From Clostridia bacterium (lineage in GTDB: Bacteria > Bacillota_A > Clostridia > Christensenellales > Borkfalkiaceae): DNA of 23,212 nucleotides. How positions within the stretch are numbered: the stretch's first letter is position 1; each line of letters starts with the position of its first letter. The stretch spans positions 1 through 23,212 of the forward strand of contig JAFTIG010000064.1 of the NCBI GenBank assembly GCA_017457015.1, given 5' to 3'. Below are positions 14,357 to 21,438 of this stretch, in pieces. A program made the position numbers and the translations under genes. The notes beneath the pieces are model-generated. The model was not told the DNA's origin and made no database searches. It saw only the letters and a program-made list of their open reading frames with translations.

Positions 14357-14384
14357 AAGGCTAACGAAAATTTTCGTTAGCCTT
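14357..14384. terminator. 28-bp perfect palindrome terminator
   Basis: The half-site AAGGCTAACGAAAA is followed directly by its exact reverse complement, then TTATAT on the plus strand. It serves the 119-aa gene and probably also the convergent yhbY end, where the T-tract is weaker. Confidence 0.8.
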
Positions 14385-14438
14385 TTATATACCAAAAAAT
14401 ATTTATGTATTACGCACTTTATGATTTTGCTCTTTTTA

Positions 14439-14732
14439 TTAAAACACTATGTGTTCTATCTTTTGGTTTTGGCTTCTTCTATAAAAAACCAGTTTTCTGC
14501 CCGTTGCACAAACGAATTCCGCACCGAGTTTTTCTGCGATAATAAAGCCTGCTTCTTTGGGGATAAGGTCGGAGTTTTCTAAAACGGTAACCTTTATAAT
14601 CTCTCTCTTTTCAATGGCTTTATCAAGGCTCTCTATAAGCGCGTCGTTGACGCCGAGTTTGCCCACCTGCGTTACGGGATCTATCGTCTGTGCGATCGAG
14701 CGCAAATTACTTCTTTGTTTTGACGTTAACAT
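14439..14732 (-). CDS. yhbY: YhbY-family RNA-binding protein
   Basis: A 97-aa protein of the CRM (CRS1-YhbY) domain family, which associates with pre-50S ribosomal particles. The pattern LTSKQRSNLRSIAQTIDPVTQVGKLGVNDALI (2-33), IKVTVLEN and the C-terminal VCATGRKLVFYRRS are diagnostic. AAAGGAG lies 5 nt before the ATG. It follows obg by 10 nt, the conserved order in Firmicutes. In many relatives nadD comes next; here an opposite-strand island separates them. Confidence 0.93.
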   Translation of the reverse strand: MLTSKQRSNLRSIAQTIDPVTQVGKLGVNDALIESLDKAIEKREIIKVTVLENSDLIPKEAGFIIAEKLGAEFVCATGRKLVFYRRSQNQKIEHIVF

Positions 14733-14742
14733 AATTTCTCCT

Positions 14743-16005
14743 TTAATCTACGAATTCAAATTCTTCTCCGCCGATAATGACGGTCGACTTGTCGGTTGCG
14801 CCCATTGCGCGCAATTCTTTTATTATACCACGGTCACGCAATACTTTATGCAAATATGCGAGCGAGTGCATATCGTCCATAACGACGTTTCTCTTTAGTA
14901 CGTCAACGAGCGTTCCAACGATAACGAAGGTTTCGCCTTCTTTAAATATCTCGTAATCAAGTCTTTCGGGTTTAACGTAATTAAACTCTTCAAACTCAAG
15001 CGGTTTGACGGGTGGGAGTTTAGCGAGCATATCTACGATAGCCTTTTTAAGCGCGTCAAGTCCTTGTCCAGTAACCGCAGAAACGGGAATTACTTTATGT
15101 TTTCTGCCTATCTGTTTTTTAAACTCGACGAGTTTTTCTTCCGCACCGAACGAATCAAGTTTATTTGCGACCACTATCTGCTTTAACTTTGCAAGTTCGG
15201 GACTGTAATTTTTAAGCTCGGCGTTAATCTTTAAATAGTCGTCGAAAGGATCTCTGCCTTCTACACCCGAAACGTCTACGACGTGAACTAACATACGCGT
15301 TCTTTCAATATGCTTTAGAAACTCTATGCCGAGTCCTGCGCCGTCGGACGCGCCTTCAATAAGTCCGGGAATATCTGCAACTACGAACTGATTGTCGTAA
15401 TAATCGGCAACCCCAAGATTTGGAGAAAGGGTGGTAAAATGATAGTTTGCAATCTTTGGTCTTGCGCGCGTAATTTTACTTAAAATCGTGCTCTTGCCAA
15501 CGTTTGGAAAGCCCACTAATCCTACGTCCGCTATGGTCTTTAACTCTAAAACTACTTGCTTTGTTTCAGTCTTTTCACCCGTTTGTGAAAAATGCGGAGC
15601 ATGACGTCTTGAGTTTGTAAATCTTGCGTTGCCCTTACCGCCGTCACCGCCTGTTAAGACGACTTTACTTTGCCCGTCGGTAAACATATCGGCAATAATA
15701 CCGCCCGACTCCCTATCGCGTATTACAGTACCGAGTGGAACGCGTAGCACCAAGTCTTTGCCAGACTTACCGAAACAGTTTTTAGGACCGCCCGGCTCTC
15801 CGTTTTCCGCAACGTATTTAGTTTTATAGTAATAATCTGCAAGGCTAGATAAATGTTGGTCGGCAACGAAAATCACGTTTCCGCCCTTACCGCCGTCACC
15901 GCCGTCAGGACCGCCCGACACCTTACCTTTAAAGTGCACGAAAGACGTTATTCCGTTACCACCGTCGCCTGCTTTTATTGTTATTAACGCTCTGTCTATA
16001 AACAT
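14743..16005 (-). CDS. obg: Obg-family GTPase (ObgE/CgtA)
   Basis: A 420-aa essential GTPase for late 50S assembly and stress signalling. Three domains are visible: the Gly-rich Obg fold (1-158; GDGGNGITSF, GGPDGGDGGKGGNV, GGDGGKGN), the G domain with G1 GFPNVGKST (165-173), G3 DIPGLIEGA (211-219) and G4 NKLD (281-284), and the C-terminal OCT domain (about 340-420) found in Firmicutes and relatives. AAAGGTG overlaps the end of nth, 4-6 nt before the ATG. It sits between nth and yhbY in one transcription unit. Confidence 0.97.
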   Translation of the reverse strand: MFIDRALITIKAGDGGNGITSFVHFKGKVSGGPDGGDGGKGGNVIFVADQHLSSLADYYYKTKYVAENGEPGGPKNCFGKSGKDLVLRVPLGTVIRDRESGGIIADMFTDGQSKVVLTGGDGGKGNARFTNSRRHAPHFSQTGEKTETKQVVLELKTIADVGLVGFPNVGKSTILSKITRARPKIANYHFTTLSPNLGVADYYDNQFVVADIPGLIEGASDGAGLGIEFLKHIERTRMLVHVVDVSGVEGRDPFDDYLKINAELKNYSPELAKLKQIVVANKLDSFGAEEKLVEFKKQIGRKHKVIPVSAVTGQGLDALKKAIVDMLAKLPPVKPLEFEEFNYVKPERLDYEIFKEGETFVIVGTLVDVLKRNVVMDDMHSLAYLHKVLRDRGIIKELRAMGATDKSTVIIGGEEFEFVD

Positions 16006-16008
16006 AAT

Positions 16009-16647
16009 TCACCTTTTAATCTTTTTTAAACACTTATCGTTTATCGGGCAATTCTCACAATCGGGTTTTGCCGCCTTGCAAAAACTTCTCCCTAGGTATA
16101 TAAGATAATGATGCGCCCTTGACCAGTCTTTTTTATCAAGAATTTGCATCAGCCCTTTTTCCGTTTTAAGCACGTTGTCCGCTTTGACGAGTCCTATTCT
16201 GTTCGACACTCTGAAAACGTGCGTATCAACCGCAATCGCGTCACCCTTGAACGCAACGCTATACACGACGTTAGCCGTCTTTCTGCCAACGCCTGCAAGA
16301 GATCTTAACTCTTCTATCGTTTCGGGAACTTTGCCGTTAAACTTGTCTAAAATATCTTTGCACGCACAAAGTATATGCTCTGCCTTGGACTTATACAGTC
16401 CGCAAGAAAATATGTATTTTTCCAACTCTTCTTGCGATAGGGTAAGCAACTTTTCAGGAGTATTATATTCTTTGAAAAGTTTTTCAGTAACCTTGTTTAC
16501 GCGTTCGTCAGTACACTGTGCGGATAAAATTACCGCTATAAGCAATTCAAACGGCGTGTTGAATTTTAACGCGGGCTTGTCCGTGAATATCCCCGACAAC
16601 TTTTCAACTATTTCTTTTGCGGTTTTCTTGTTCATGATTTTTACCAT
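16009..16647 (-). CDS. nth: Endonuclease III
   Basis: A 212-aa bifunctional DNA glycosylase/AP lyase for oxidised pyrimidines. The helix-hairpin-helix and catalytic Lys lie in LRSLAGVGRKTANVV, the catalytic Asp in AVDTHVFRVSNRIGL, and the C-terminal [4Fe-4S] loop is C-x6-C-x2-C-x5-C (CKAAKPDCENCPINDKC). Two in-frame ATGs, at 16647 and 16635, are possible; neither has a good ribosome site. The first is kept because a possible promoter would start transcription almost exactly there. The two starts differ by only four residues. Confidence 0.95.
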   Translation of the reverse strand: MVKIMNKKTAKEIVEKLSGIFTDKPALKFNTPFELLIAVILSAQCTDERVNKVTEKLFKEYNTPEKLLTLSQEELEKYIFSCGLYKSKAEHILCACKDILDKFNGKVPETIEELRSLAGVGRKTANVVYSVAFKGDAIAVDTHVFRVSNRIGLVKADNVLKTEKGLMQILDKKDWSRAHHYLIYLGRSFCKAAKPDCENCPINDKCLKKIKR

Positions 16648-16652
16648 TATTC

Positions 16653-16682
16653 AGTTTACCACAAGCGACGGGGATTTTACAA
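16653..16682 (-). promoter_or_regulatory. nth: Possible promoter at the nth start
   Basis: On the minus strand TTGTAA, an 18-nt spacer and TAAACT end five bases before the ATG at 16647. The boxes are imperfect. If used it would give another leaderless or near-leaderless mRNA. Confidence 0.3.
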
Positions 16683-16704
16683 GCGTTTTTTCAAAGATTA
16701 ACGA

Positions 16705-16962
16705 TTAAATGGTGCGCACAATTCTTTTTCCGCCTATTATAGCCACAAGAAAAAACCCTGCAAACGACGAAAGCGACAATATTTTTACGGCTTTTTTTGC
16801 GAGAGAGAAACTTCCCTTACTTATTTTTACGGATAAACCACACCCAACCCCTGCTTCTTTTGGGGTATTTACTATTTCGTTTGCGACGCCGTTCGACCGT
16901 AAAAACTCTGAAAAGCGCACCGTCTGTGCGCGTGAACGAAACGCCACTATGACGTATTCCAT
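16705..16962 (-). CDS. DUF3343 protein (putative Se/S carrier-like)
   Basis: An 85-aa small protein. The N-terminal part MEYVIVAFRSRAQTVRFSEF, followed by GVANEIVNTPKEAGVGCGLSVKI with a single Cys, matches DUF3343, a family annotated as a possible sulfur/selenium carrier and often found beside NifS-like enzymes in Clostridia. The C-terminus (about 62-77) is hydrophobic. It has AAAGGAGG 8 nt before the ATG and is divergent, 93 nt away, from a cysteine desulfurase family gene, which supports a shared persulfide or selenide role. The biochemical function is unproven. Confidence 0.82.
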   Translation of the reverse strand: MEYVIVAFRSRAQTVRFSEFLRSNGVANEIVNTPKEAGVGCGLSVKISKGSFSLAKKAVKILSLSSFAGFFLVAIIGGKRIVRTI

Positions 16963-16976
16963 AAAATCTTCCTCCT

Positions 16977-17005
16977 TTGCATAAAAGGATAAATTCCTTT
17001 ATACA
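16977..17005 (+). promoter_or_regulatory. Candidate promoter for the cysteine desulfurase family gene
   Basis: TTGCAT, a 17-nt spacer and TATACA, with a second AT-rich match (TATAAT) just downstream. The intergenic region also drives DUF3343 in the other direction, but its minus-strand boxes are ambiguous. Confidence 0.45.
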
Positions 17006-17055
17006 ATATAATATTACCCCTTATTAAAAAAAGTTACTTTTATCAAAGGAGATTT

Positions 17056-18180
17056 ATGATATACTTTGACAACGCCGCAACAGGCGGTTTTAAAATACGC
17101 GCCGTCACCGACGCCGCGGAAACGGTTATAAAATTTTTATCTGCCAACCCCGGCAGAAGCGGTCACCGCTTATCCGTTACGGGAGCGGAAACGGTATACT
17201 CGACGAGAACGGTCATTGCCGAACATTTTTCCTGTTCGCCCGACCGCGTTATATTTACCAAAAATTGTACCGAAGCGCTAAACGTCGCTATTTTCGGCTC
17301 GATAAAAAAGGGCTGTCACGTTATAAGCACGGTATTTGAGCACAATTCGGTATTGCGACCGCTCCATCACCTTAAAAATTCCGGCGTTATATCTCTCGAC
17401 CTTATATCCCCCGACGATAAGGGAAACTTTGCCGATAATATTAGTGCCGCTATCCGTCCGGAAACCGAACTTATAGTTTTAACCGCTATATCCAACGTCA
17501 CGGGTGCGGTTACCGACTATGAAAGCGTGTGCAATCTCGCAACCGCTCACGGAATACGCGTTCTAATAGACGGCGCGCAAGGCGGTGGGCACGTTCCTTT
17601 AAAGGTTAAAGAATACGGCATTTCTTATCTTGCGCTCGCAGGGCACAAAGGACTTGGCGGAATAATGGGTAGCGGTATACTTATCTTAAACGACGACGCC
17701 ACACTTGCGCCTTTGATTTTAGGTGGAACGGGCAGTGAATCGTTTAGCCTATCACAGCCCGAGTGCTATCCCGAACGTTTAGAGTCGGGTACACTCAACC
17801 TACCCGCAATCGCCGCGCTCGGAGAAGGCGTAAGGTTTACTATGGAAAACCTTAAAAGTTTTTCCGAACATCTTGTATCTTATACCACGCATTTAATCGA
17901 CGGACTTAACAAAATCCCGAACGTTACCGTATATTCCACACCTAACCCAGCAGGCATAGTAAGTTTCTCGGTAGGCGGAAAAGAGAGCGGTGAAGTTGCA
18001 GACTTACTTAACTCCGACTACGACGTTGCCGTTCGCGGTGGTCTGCACTGCGCTCCGCTTATGCATAAGTTTTTAGGTACTGACGAGTGCGGTTTAATAC
18101 GCGCAAGCCTTGCCGTGCAAAACGGCACGCGTGAAATAAACTATTTCTTGCGTGCCGTAAACACCATAGCAAAAAATTAA
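17056..18180 (+). CDS. Cysteine desulfurase family protein (class V aminotransferase fold)
   Basis: A 374-aa PLP enzyme of the NifS-like group that liberates sulfur, or selenium, from cysteine or selenocysteine. Visible are the start IYFDNAATGG, ASP/His cofactor contacts near IDGAQGGGHV (171-180), the Schiff-base Lys198 in ALAGHKGLGGIMGSG, the loop GGTGSES and PERLESGTLN (223-248), and the catalytic-loop Cys332 in VRGGLHCAPLMHKFLGT. These fit the subfamily that differs from housekeeping IscS/SufS and is commonly linked to DUF3343 and selenium genes. AAAGGAG lies 4 nt before the ATG. No iscU or sufBCD is adjacent. Its stop interlocks with the convergent 94-aa gene in TTAA. Confidence 0.9.
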   Translation: MIYFDNAATGGFKIRAVTDAAETVIKFLSANPGRSGHRLSVTGAETVYSTRTVIAEHFSCSPDRVIFTKNCTEALNVAIFGSIKKGCHVISTVFEHNSVLRPLHHLKNSGVISLDLISPDDKGNFADNISAAIRPETELIVLTAISNVTGAVTDYESVCNLATAHGIRVLIDGAQGGGHVPLKVKEYGISYLALAGHKGLGGIMGSGILILNDDATLAPLILGGTGSESFSLSQPECYPERLESGTLNLPAIAALGEGVRFTMENLKSFSEHLVSYTTHLIDGLNKIPNVTVYSTPNPAGIVSFSVGGKESGEVADLLNSDYDVAVRGGLHCAPLMHKFLGTDECGLIRASLAVQNGTREINYFLRAVNTIAKN

Positions 18181-18461
18181 ATCTTTTTAAGTTCTTCGGC
18201 AATTTTATTAAGCATTTTGCGCTTTTTGTCGTCTACCATCGGCGATAGCATTGCCACGAAATTGTCTATGTCCCTGTTGGTAAGCGTTCCGCGCTCCTTG
18301 CCTTGCTTTGCCTGTTCGTAAATTGCTTTTATAAGTTCCGACTGGCTTTTTCCGTCAAACTTACCGGCAAGCGCGCGCACAAGTTTTTCTATATCGTTAG
18401 TTCCAGCGTTATTGCCACCGTTATTTTTTCCACCCTTAGCATAACCGTTAAAATCTTGCAT
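18177..18461 (-). CDS. Small helical protein, unknown function
   Basis: A 94-aa protein I do not recognise. A Gly/Asn-rich start (YAKGGKNNGGNNAGTND) is followed by about 70 residues that look fully helical and charged (IEKLVRALAGKF, SELIKAIYEQAKQGKERG, DIDNFVAMLSPMVDDKKRKMLNKIAEEL). No membrane segment is present. GGAGGG lies 9 nt before the ATG, which makes it a credible gene. It is divergent from another small helical gene at 18536 and interlocks stop codons with the cysteine desulfurase family gene. Confidence 0.65.
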   Translation of the reverse strand: MQDFNGYAKGGKNNGGNNAGTNDIEKLVRALAGKFDGKSQSELIKAIYEQAKQGKERGTLTNRDIDNFVAMLSPMVDDKKRKMLNKIAEELKKI

Positions 18462-18485
18462 ATATATCCCTCCACAAAAAAATCG

Positions 18486-18515
18486 TTCAATTTTATTTTA
18501 TGAACTTCATATACT
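18486..18515 (+). promoter_or_regulatory. Candidate promoter for the small gene at 18536
   Basis: TTCAAT, an 18-nt spacer and TATACT (18510-18515). Transcription from near 18522 would exclude an in-frame ATG at 18500 and support the start at 18536. Confidence 0.45.
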
Positions 18516-18535
18516 GTATTGTTAGTGTGGTGGCT

Positions 18536-18829
18536 ATGGAAATATTACAATTTTTAATGAATTTACTTACAAATAACCAAAATCTCGGCGTGCTCGCGCC
18601 TATTTTAAACGCGTTAAAAGAAAATTCTTTCGATATAAAAAAAACGCTCTCGTCTATCAACCCTGAAATTCTTGCACCGCTTATTAAGCAATTTTTTGAA
18701 AACGCGCAAAATAATAACCCGACCGATACGGTCGGGCAATTCTATTACGGTTTAGAACCTATTAAAAACGTAGCCGATAAAGATATAGTTTATACGCTTA
18801 ACAAATATCTTGGCGAGCCTATCAGTTAA
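18536..18829 (+). CDS. Small helical protein with an internal repeat, unknown function
   Basis: A protein of 97 aa from the chosen ATG (MEILQFLMNLL). Two similar blocks, GVLAPILNALKEN and EILAPLIKQFFEN, suggest an internal duplication of a short helix. The rest is polar, with NNPTDTVGQFYYGLEPIKN. No signal peptide or clear membrane span. GGTGG just before the ATG is a weak ribosome site. An in-frame ATG at 18500 gives 12 extra residues but lies upstream of the likely transcription start. Its stop interlocks with the convergent S41 protease in TTAA. I cannot assign a function. Confidence 0.6.
   Translation: MEILQFLMNLLTNNQNLGVLAPILNALKENSFDIKKTLSSINPEILAPLIKQFFENAQNNNPTDTVGQFYYGLEPIKNVADKDIVYTLNKYLGEPIS
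18718..18737. repeat. GC-rich hairpin inside the small gene, same stem as the apgM terminator
   Basis: CCCGACCG, loop ATA, CGGTCGGG: an 8-bp perfect stem within coding sequence. The identical arms occur in the terminator at 166-186. No T-tract follows, so it is not called a terminator. Confidence 0.4.
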
Positions 18830-20130
18830 GCGAGCGTTGCTTGGGCACGGAGTATTGCCGTATGCCCCTTGTCTACGGCGTTAGCACCTTCTACGACTAT
18901 GCCTACGCCTTGTATGCAAGTGGTTTTATTCGGCCAAAATATACGCGCCGTAGTCAACTTAAACGCACCGCCGCCAACTAATAAATAGGTCGTTTGCATA
19001 ATACCTTTACCGTACGTTTTCGCAACGCCTGCATAATCCTTTTCTATAACCAGAGTGTCGTAAGTTATCGAGCCGTAATGTAACATTGCACCGATTAAGC
19101 ACTCTGATGCCGACGCCGTATTATCGTTTGCGATAACGGCGATTTTTTCTATTTTGGTATTAAAATTGTTTTCGCTAGTATAAAACTCGTCCGAATCGTT
19201 TTTACCCTTTGCCACGGCAATTAGATTTTTCTTCTCTCCGCTATTAATAAAATATGACGCGACGTCCGTTAAAACGTCCATATACCCACCGCCGTTGTTG
19301 CGTAAATCGAGTATAATTTTCGTCTTGAGTCTTTCGTTTACAGCGTAATCTATTGCCATGCCGAGTTCGGTTGCTGCACTGCCTTCAAACTGGTCGAGCC
19401 TAATAAGCGCGGTATCAGCGTTTAAGTCCGACATTTTTTCTTCTGTTACTTCGTTTATACTGGGCATATTTATATTAAAGGTAAAGTGCATCATTTGCTC
19501 GCTGTCGTAATAGGTGACGTACGACGTTTTATACTCCCCTTTTGCCACCGAAAGCGGTTGAGCAAGCAATTCACCGCCACGCTCTACGTTAAAATACATC
19601 TTCTCGTCGCTTGGGCAGGCTATCATAAAGTCTAAAACTTCGTTGGTCTGCGTGTTTTCGCTAAAAGTCGTAAATTCGCTATCCCCTTCTACTTTACCCG
19701 AAACGATCTTATCTCCTGCGCGCAATCCGCCGTGAAAAGCAGGCGAGTTGCCCGCTACTTTAATAATCTCTAACCCCTGCATAGTGACGCCTACGCCCGT
19801 ATGTCTACCCTTGCTCTCCGCCTTTATCGCTTGATATTCTTCTTCAGTATAATACTCGGAGTATTGATCGAGCAATCCTTTAACGAGCGCGTCTGCGTAG
19901 TCTTCTTCGGTAAGGGATCTAATTTCACCCGTTTCGGGATCTACGACGTATCCGAATTTGTAAATAATACGCATAAGGTCGGTCGTCGTATTGATATAAT
20001 CGGGATCAAAAATATAGCGCGAAAAATAACCGCCTACGAAAGATAAAATTATCGCAAGCGCCATAACGATCGACACTATTACCGTTTTTAATTTTTTCTT
20101 TTGTGGACGGTTGCTTTGTTGTTCTTCCAT
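18826..20130 (-). CDS. Membrane-anchored S41 family (C-terminal processing) peptidase
   Basis: A 434-aa CtpA/CtpB-like serine protease. A basic tail and one N-terminal membrane segment (about 14-38) anchor it with the protease outside. A PDZ-like region (about 108-195, HTGVGVTMQG, GGLRAGDKIVSG) precedes the S41 core: ALIRLDQFEGSAATE, LDLRNNGGGYMD (275-286), the nucleophile Ser in NDNTASASE (340 or 342), and Lys375 with Gln379 in YGKGIMQ. The Ser-Lys dyad is therefore intact. It follows the PucR-like regulator by 6 nt, with AAGG in that gene's end as ribosome site, so the two form an operon. The substrate is unknown; relatives process secreted or sporulation signalling proteins. Confidence 0.92.
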   Translation of the reverse strand: MEEQQSNRPQKKKLKTVIVSIVMALAIILSFVGGYFSRYIFDPDYINTTTDLMRIIYKFGYVVDPETGEIRSLTEEDYADALVKGLLDQYSEYYTEEEYQAIKAESKGRHTGVGVTMQGLEIIKVAGNSPAFHGGLRAGDKIVSGKVEGDSEFTTFSENTQTNEVLDFMIACPSDEKMYFNVERGGELLAQPLSVAKGEYKTSYVTYYDSEQMMHFTFNINMPSINEVTEEKMSDLNADTALIRLDQFEGSAATELGMAIDYAVNERLKTKIILDLRNNGGGYMDVLTDVASYFINSGEKKNLIAVAKGKNDSDEFYTSENNFNTKIEKIAVIANDNTASASECLIGAMLHYGSITYDTLVIEKDYAGVAKTYGKGIMQTTYLLVGGGAFKLTTARIFWPNKTTCIQGVGIVVEGANAVDKGHTAILRAQATLA

Positions 20131-20136
20131 ATTTAA

Positions 20137-21174
20137 TTACCTTACGAGCCTTGAAAGTATGGTTATTAATCTAAAAGTCACGGCGTCGGAAAACTTTCTG
20201 ATATTAAGTCCCGTTGCCCTTTCTATCTTATCTAATCTGTAAGTTAAGGTATTGCGGTGCAAGTATAATTTTCTTGACGTTTCACTGACGTTAAGACTGT
20301 TTTCCAAAAACTCTTCGGCAGTGTTAATCATCTCGTCGTCGTTGAAAATTTCCCGCGCGCCCGTATCCATAAGCATCTCAAGATTTTCGTTAAGTTTATA
20401 TTTAGGCAAATCTTCAAGCATCTTTATAAGTATATACTCTTTAAACGTATGAATATCACCCTTTGATTCAATAGCGTTACGCATGCGCACGGCGGTCATA
20501 GCCTGTGAAAAAGACGTGGATAAATCGGCAAGCGTTTTAACCGTTCCGCCTATCGCTATCTTTAAGTTCACACCCGTTTCTTCATAAACCGACTGCTTTA
20601 TAAATTCCGCATACTCGGTAGACGAATGATACTCTTCACCGTCGTCTACGAACTTGACGAGCGCAAGTTGTTCATCGTCTATTTTAACCACGAAATCAAG
20701 CCCGTCAGCTCCGTAACTTTTCAAAATTTCTCTTACTCCGTCTATTTTAGCAGACGGCGCACCGATAACCATAACGAACGCAGGCATATCTTTAACCGCA
20801 TACTTTCTCATATACCTACTTATCTGCGCGTGGTTTGTTTCACCCATTAAAATCGCCTTAAAGAACTCGTTGCGAGAAAGCCCCGACTCCTTAAAATACG
20901 AATTTTCCGCAAGTTCACCGATAAGATAAGCGTAATTTCTTTCAGACTTTCCTACACCGCTTAAACATCCTATAAAACACTTGCTTTTATACTTAATAAG
21001 AAAAAGCGTTCTGCCGTTCTTTTCGTCGGTTACTATTCCGTCAATATCGGTCGGCACGGTATCGCCTATTTTTCCGTTCCCTGCAATAAATTCACCGTCT
21101 GCCGCGTAAACGGAAAAATCTATACCCGTTTTTTCTCTAATTCCGTTGATAAAAATTCTTATATCCGCATCCAT
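20137..21174 (-). CDS. PucR/CdaR-type transcriptional regulator
   Basis: A 345-aa regulator. The N-terminal part (1-95, DADIRIFINGIREKTGIDFSVY) resembles a ligand-sensing domain of the sugar-diacid/GAF-like sort, the middle (about 130-245) resembles the degenerate GGDEF-like domain typical of the family, and the C-terminus carries the PucR helix-turn-helix: FLENSLNVSETSRKLYLHRNTLTYRLDKIE (289-318). I start at the ATG at 21174, which has AAGGGTG 7 nt upstream; a longer reading begins inside the -35 box. No catabolic gene neighbours it; only the S41 protease follows, so its ligand cannot be guessed. Confidence 0.87.
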   Translation of the reverse strand: MDADIRIFINGIREKTGIDFSVYAADGEFIAGNGKIGDTVPTDIDGIVTDEKNGRTLFLIKYKSKCFIGCLSGVGKSERNYAYLIGELAENSYFKESGLSRNEFFKAILMGETNHAQISRYMRKYAVKDMPAFVMVIGAPSAKIDGVREILKSYGADGLDFVVKIDDEQLALVKFVDDGEEYHSSTEYAEFIKQSVYEETGVNLKIAIGGTVKTLADLSTSFSQAMTAVRMRNAIESKGDIHTFKEYILIKMLEDLPKYKLNENLEMLMDTGAREIFNDDEMINTAEEFLENSLNVSETSRKLYLHRNTLTYRLDKIERATGLNIRKFSDAVTFRLITILSRLVR

Positions 21175-21205
21175 TATTTTCACCCTTAAATTAAAGTGTA
21201 ATAAG

Positions 21206-21234
21206 ATAATACCATTTTTTAACTTAAAATACAA
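21206..21234 (-). promoter_or_regulatory. Promoter for the pucR-like / S41 peptidase operon
   Basis: On the minus strand TTGTAT (21229-21234), a 17-nt spacer and TATTAT (21206-21211), giving a leader of about 25 nt. Confidence 0.65.
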
Positions 21235-21238
21235 TCAA

Positions 21239-21303
21239 AAAAACAAACAAATTTTATTTTTTAGTGCAGTTTGCACAAAAATTTAATTAAACGGTTTGTT
21301 TTT
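21239..21303. repeat. Nested inverted repeat upstream of the regulator promoter
   Basis: Three concentric pairs share a centre near 21270: AAAAACAAAC (21239-21248)/GTTTGTTTTT (21294-21303), AAATTTT (21249-21255)/AAAATTT (21278-21284), and GTGCA (21264-21268)/TGCAC (21272-21276). It ends just 4 nt from the -35 box, suggesting an operator or activator site. Confidence 0.5.
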
Positions 21304-21349
21304 GGAACTATTGATTATCTTATAAATTCTTTTATCTCGTAGTTTTTTT

Positions 21350-21396
21350 AAAAAGAAAAACACACGGCGCTAACTTTTAGTAAACGCAGTGTGTTT
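21350..21396 (-). terminator. Terminator of trmN6-rsmI
   Basis: On the minus strand AAACACAC (21389-21396) pairs with GTGTGTTT (21358-21365), with an inner GCG/CGC, followed by TTTTTCTTTTT. It lies about 43 nt past the rsmI stop. Confidence 0.8.
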
Positions 21397-21438
21397 ATTT
21401 ATTCACAAAATTATATTGCGCTAGGCAAATTTATTCAG

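Noticed and set aside
16175..16708. 177-codon open frame opposite nth
   Set aside because: nth carries intact catalytic and Fe-S motifs; the opposite frame has no recognisable domain or start signal.
18718..18737. Terminator inside the small gene at 18536
   Set aside because: No T-tract on either strand and it is within an intact reading frame.
21175..21234. Extended N-terminus of the PucR-like regulator
   Set aside because: It begins inside the -35 box of a 17-nt-spaced promoter; the ATG at 21174 has AAGGGTG.
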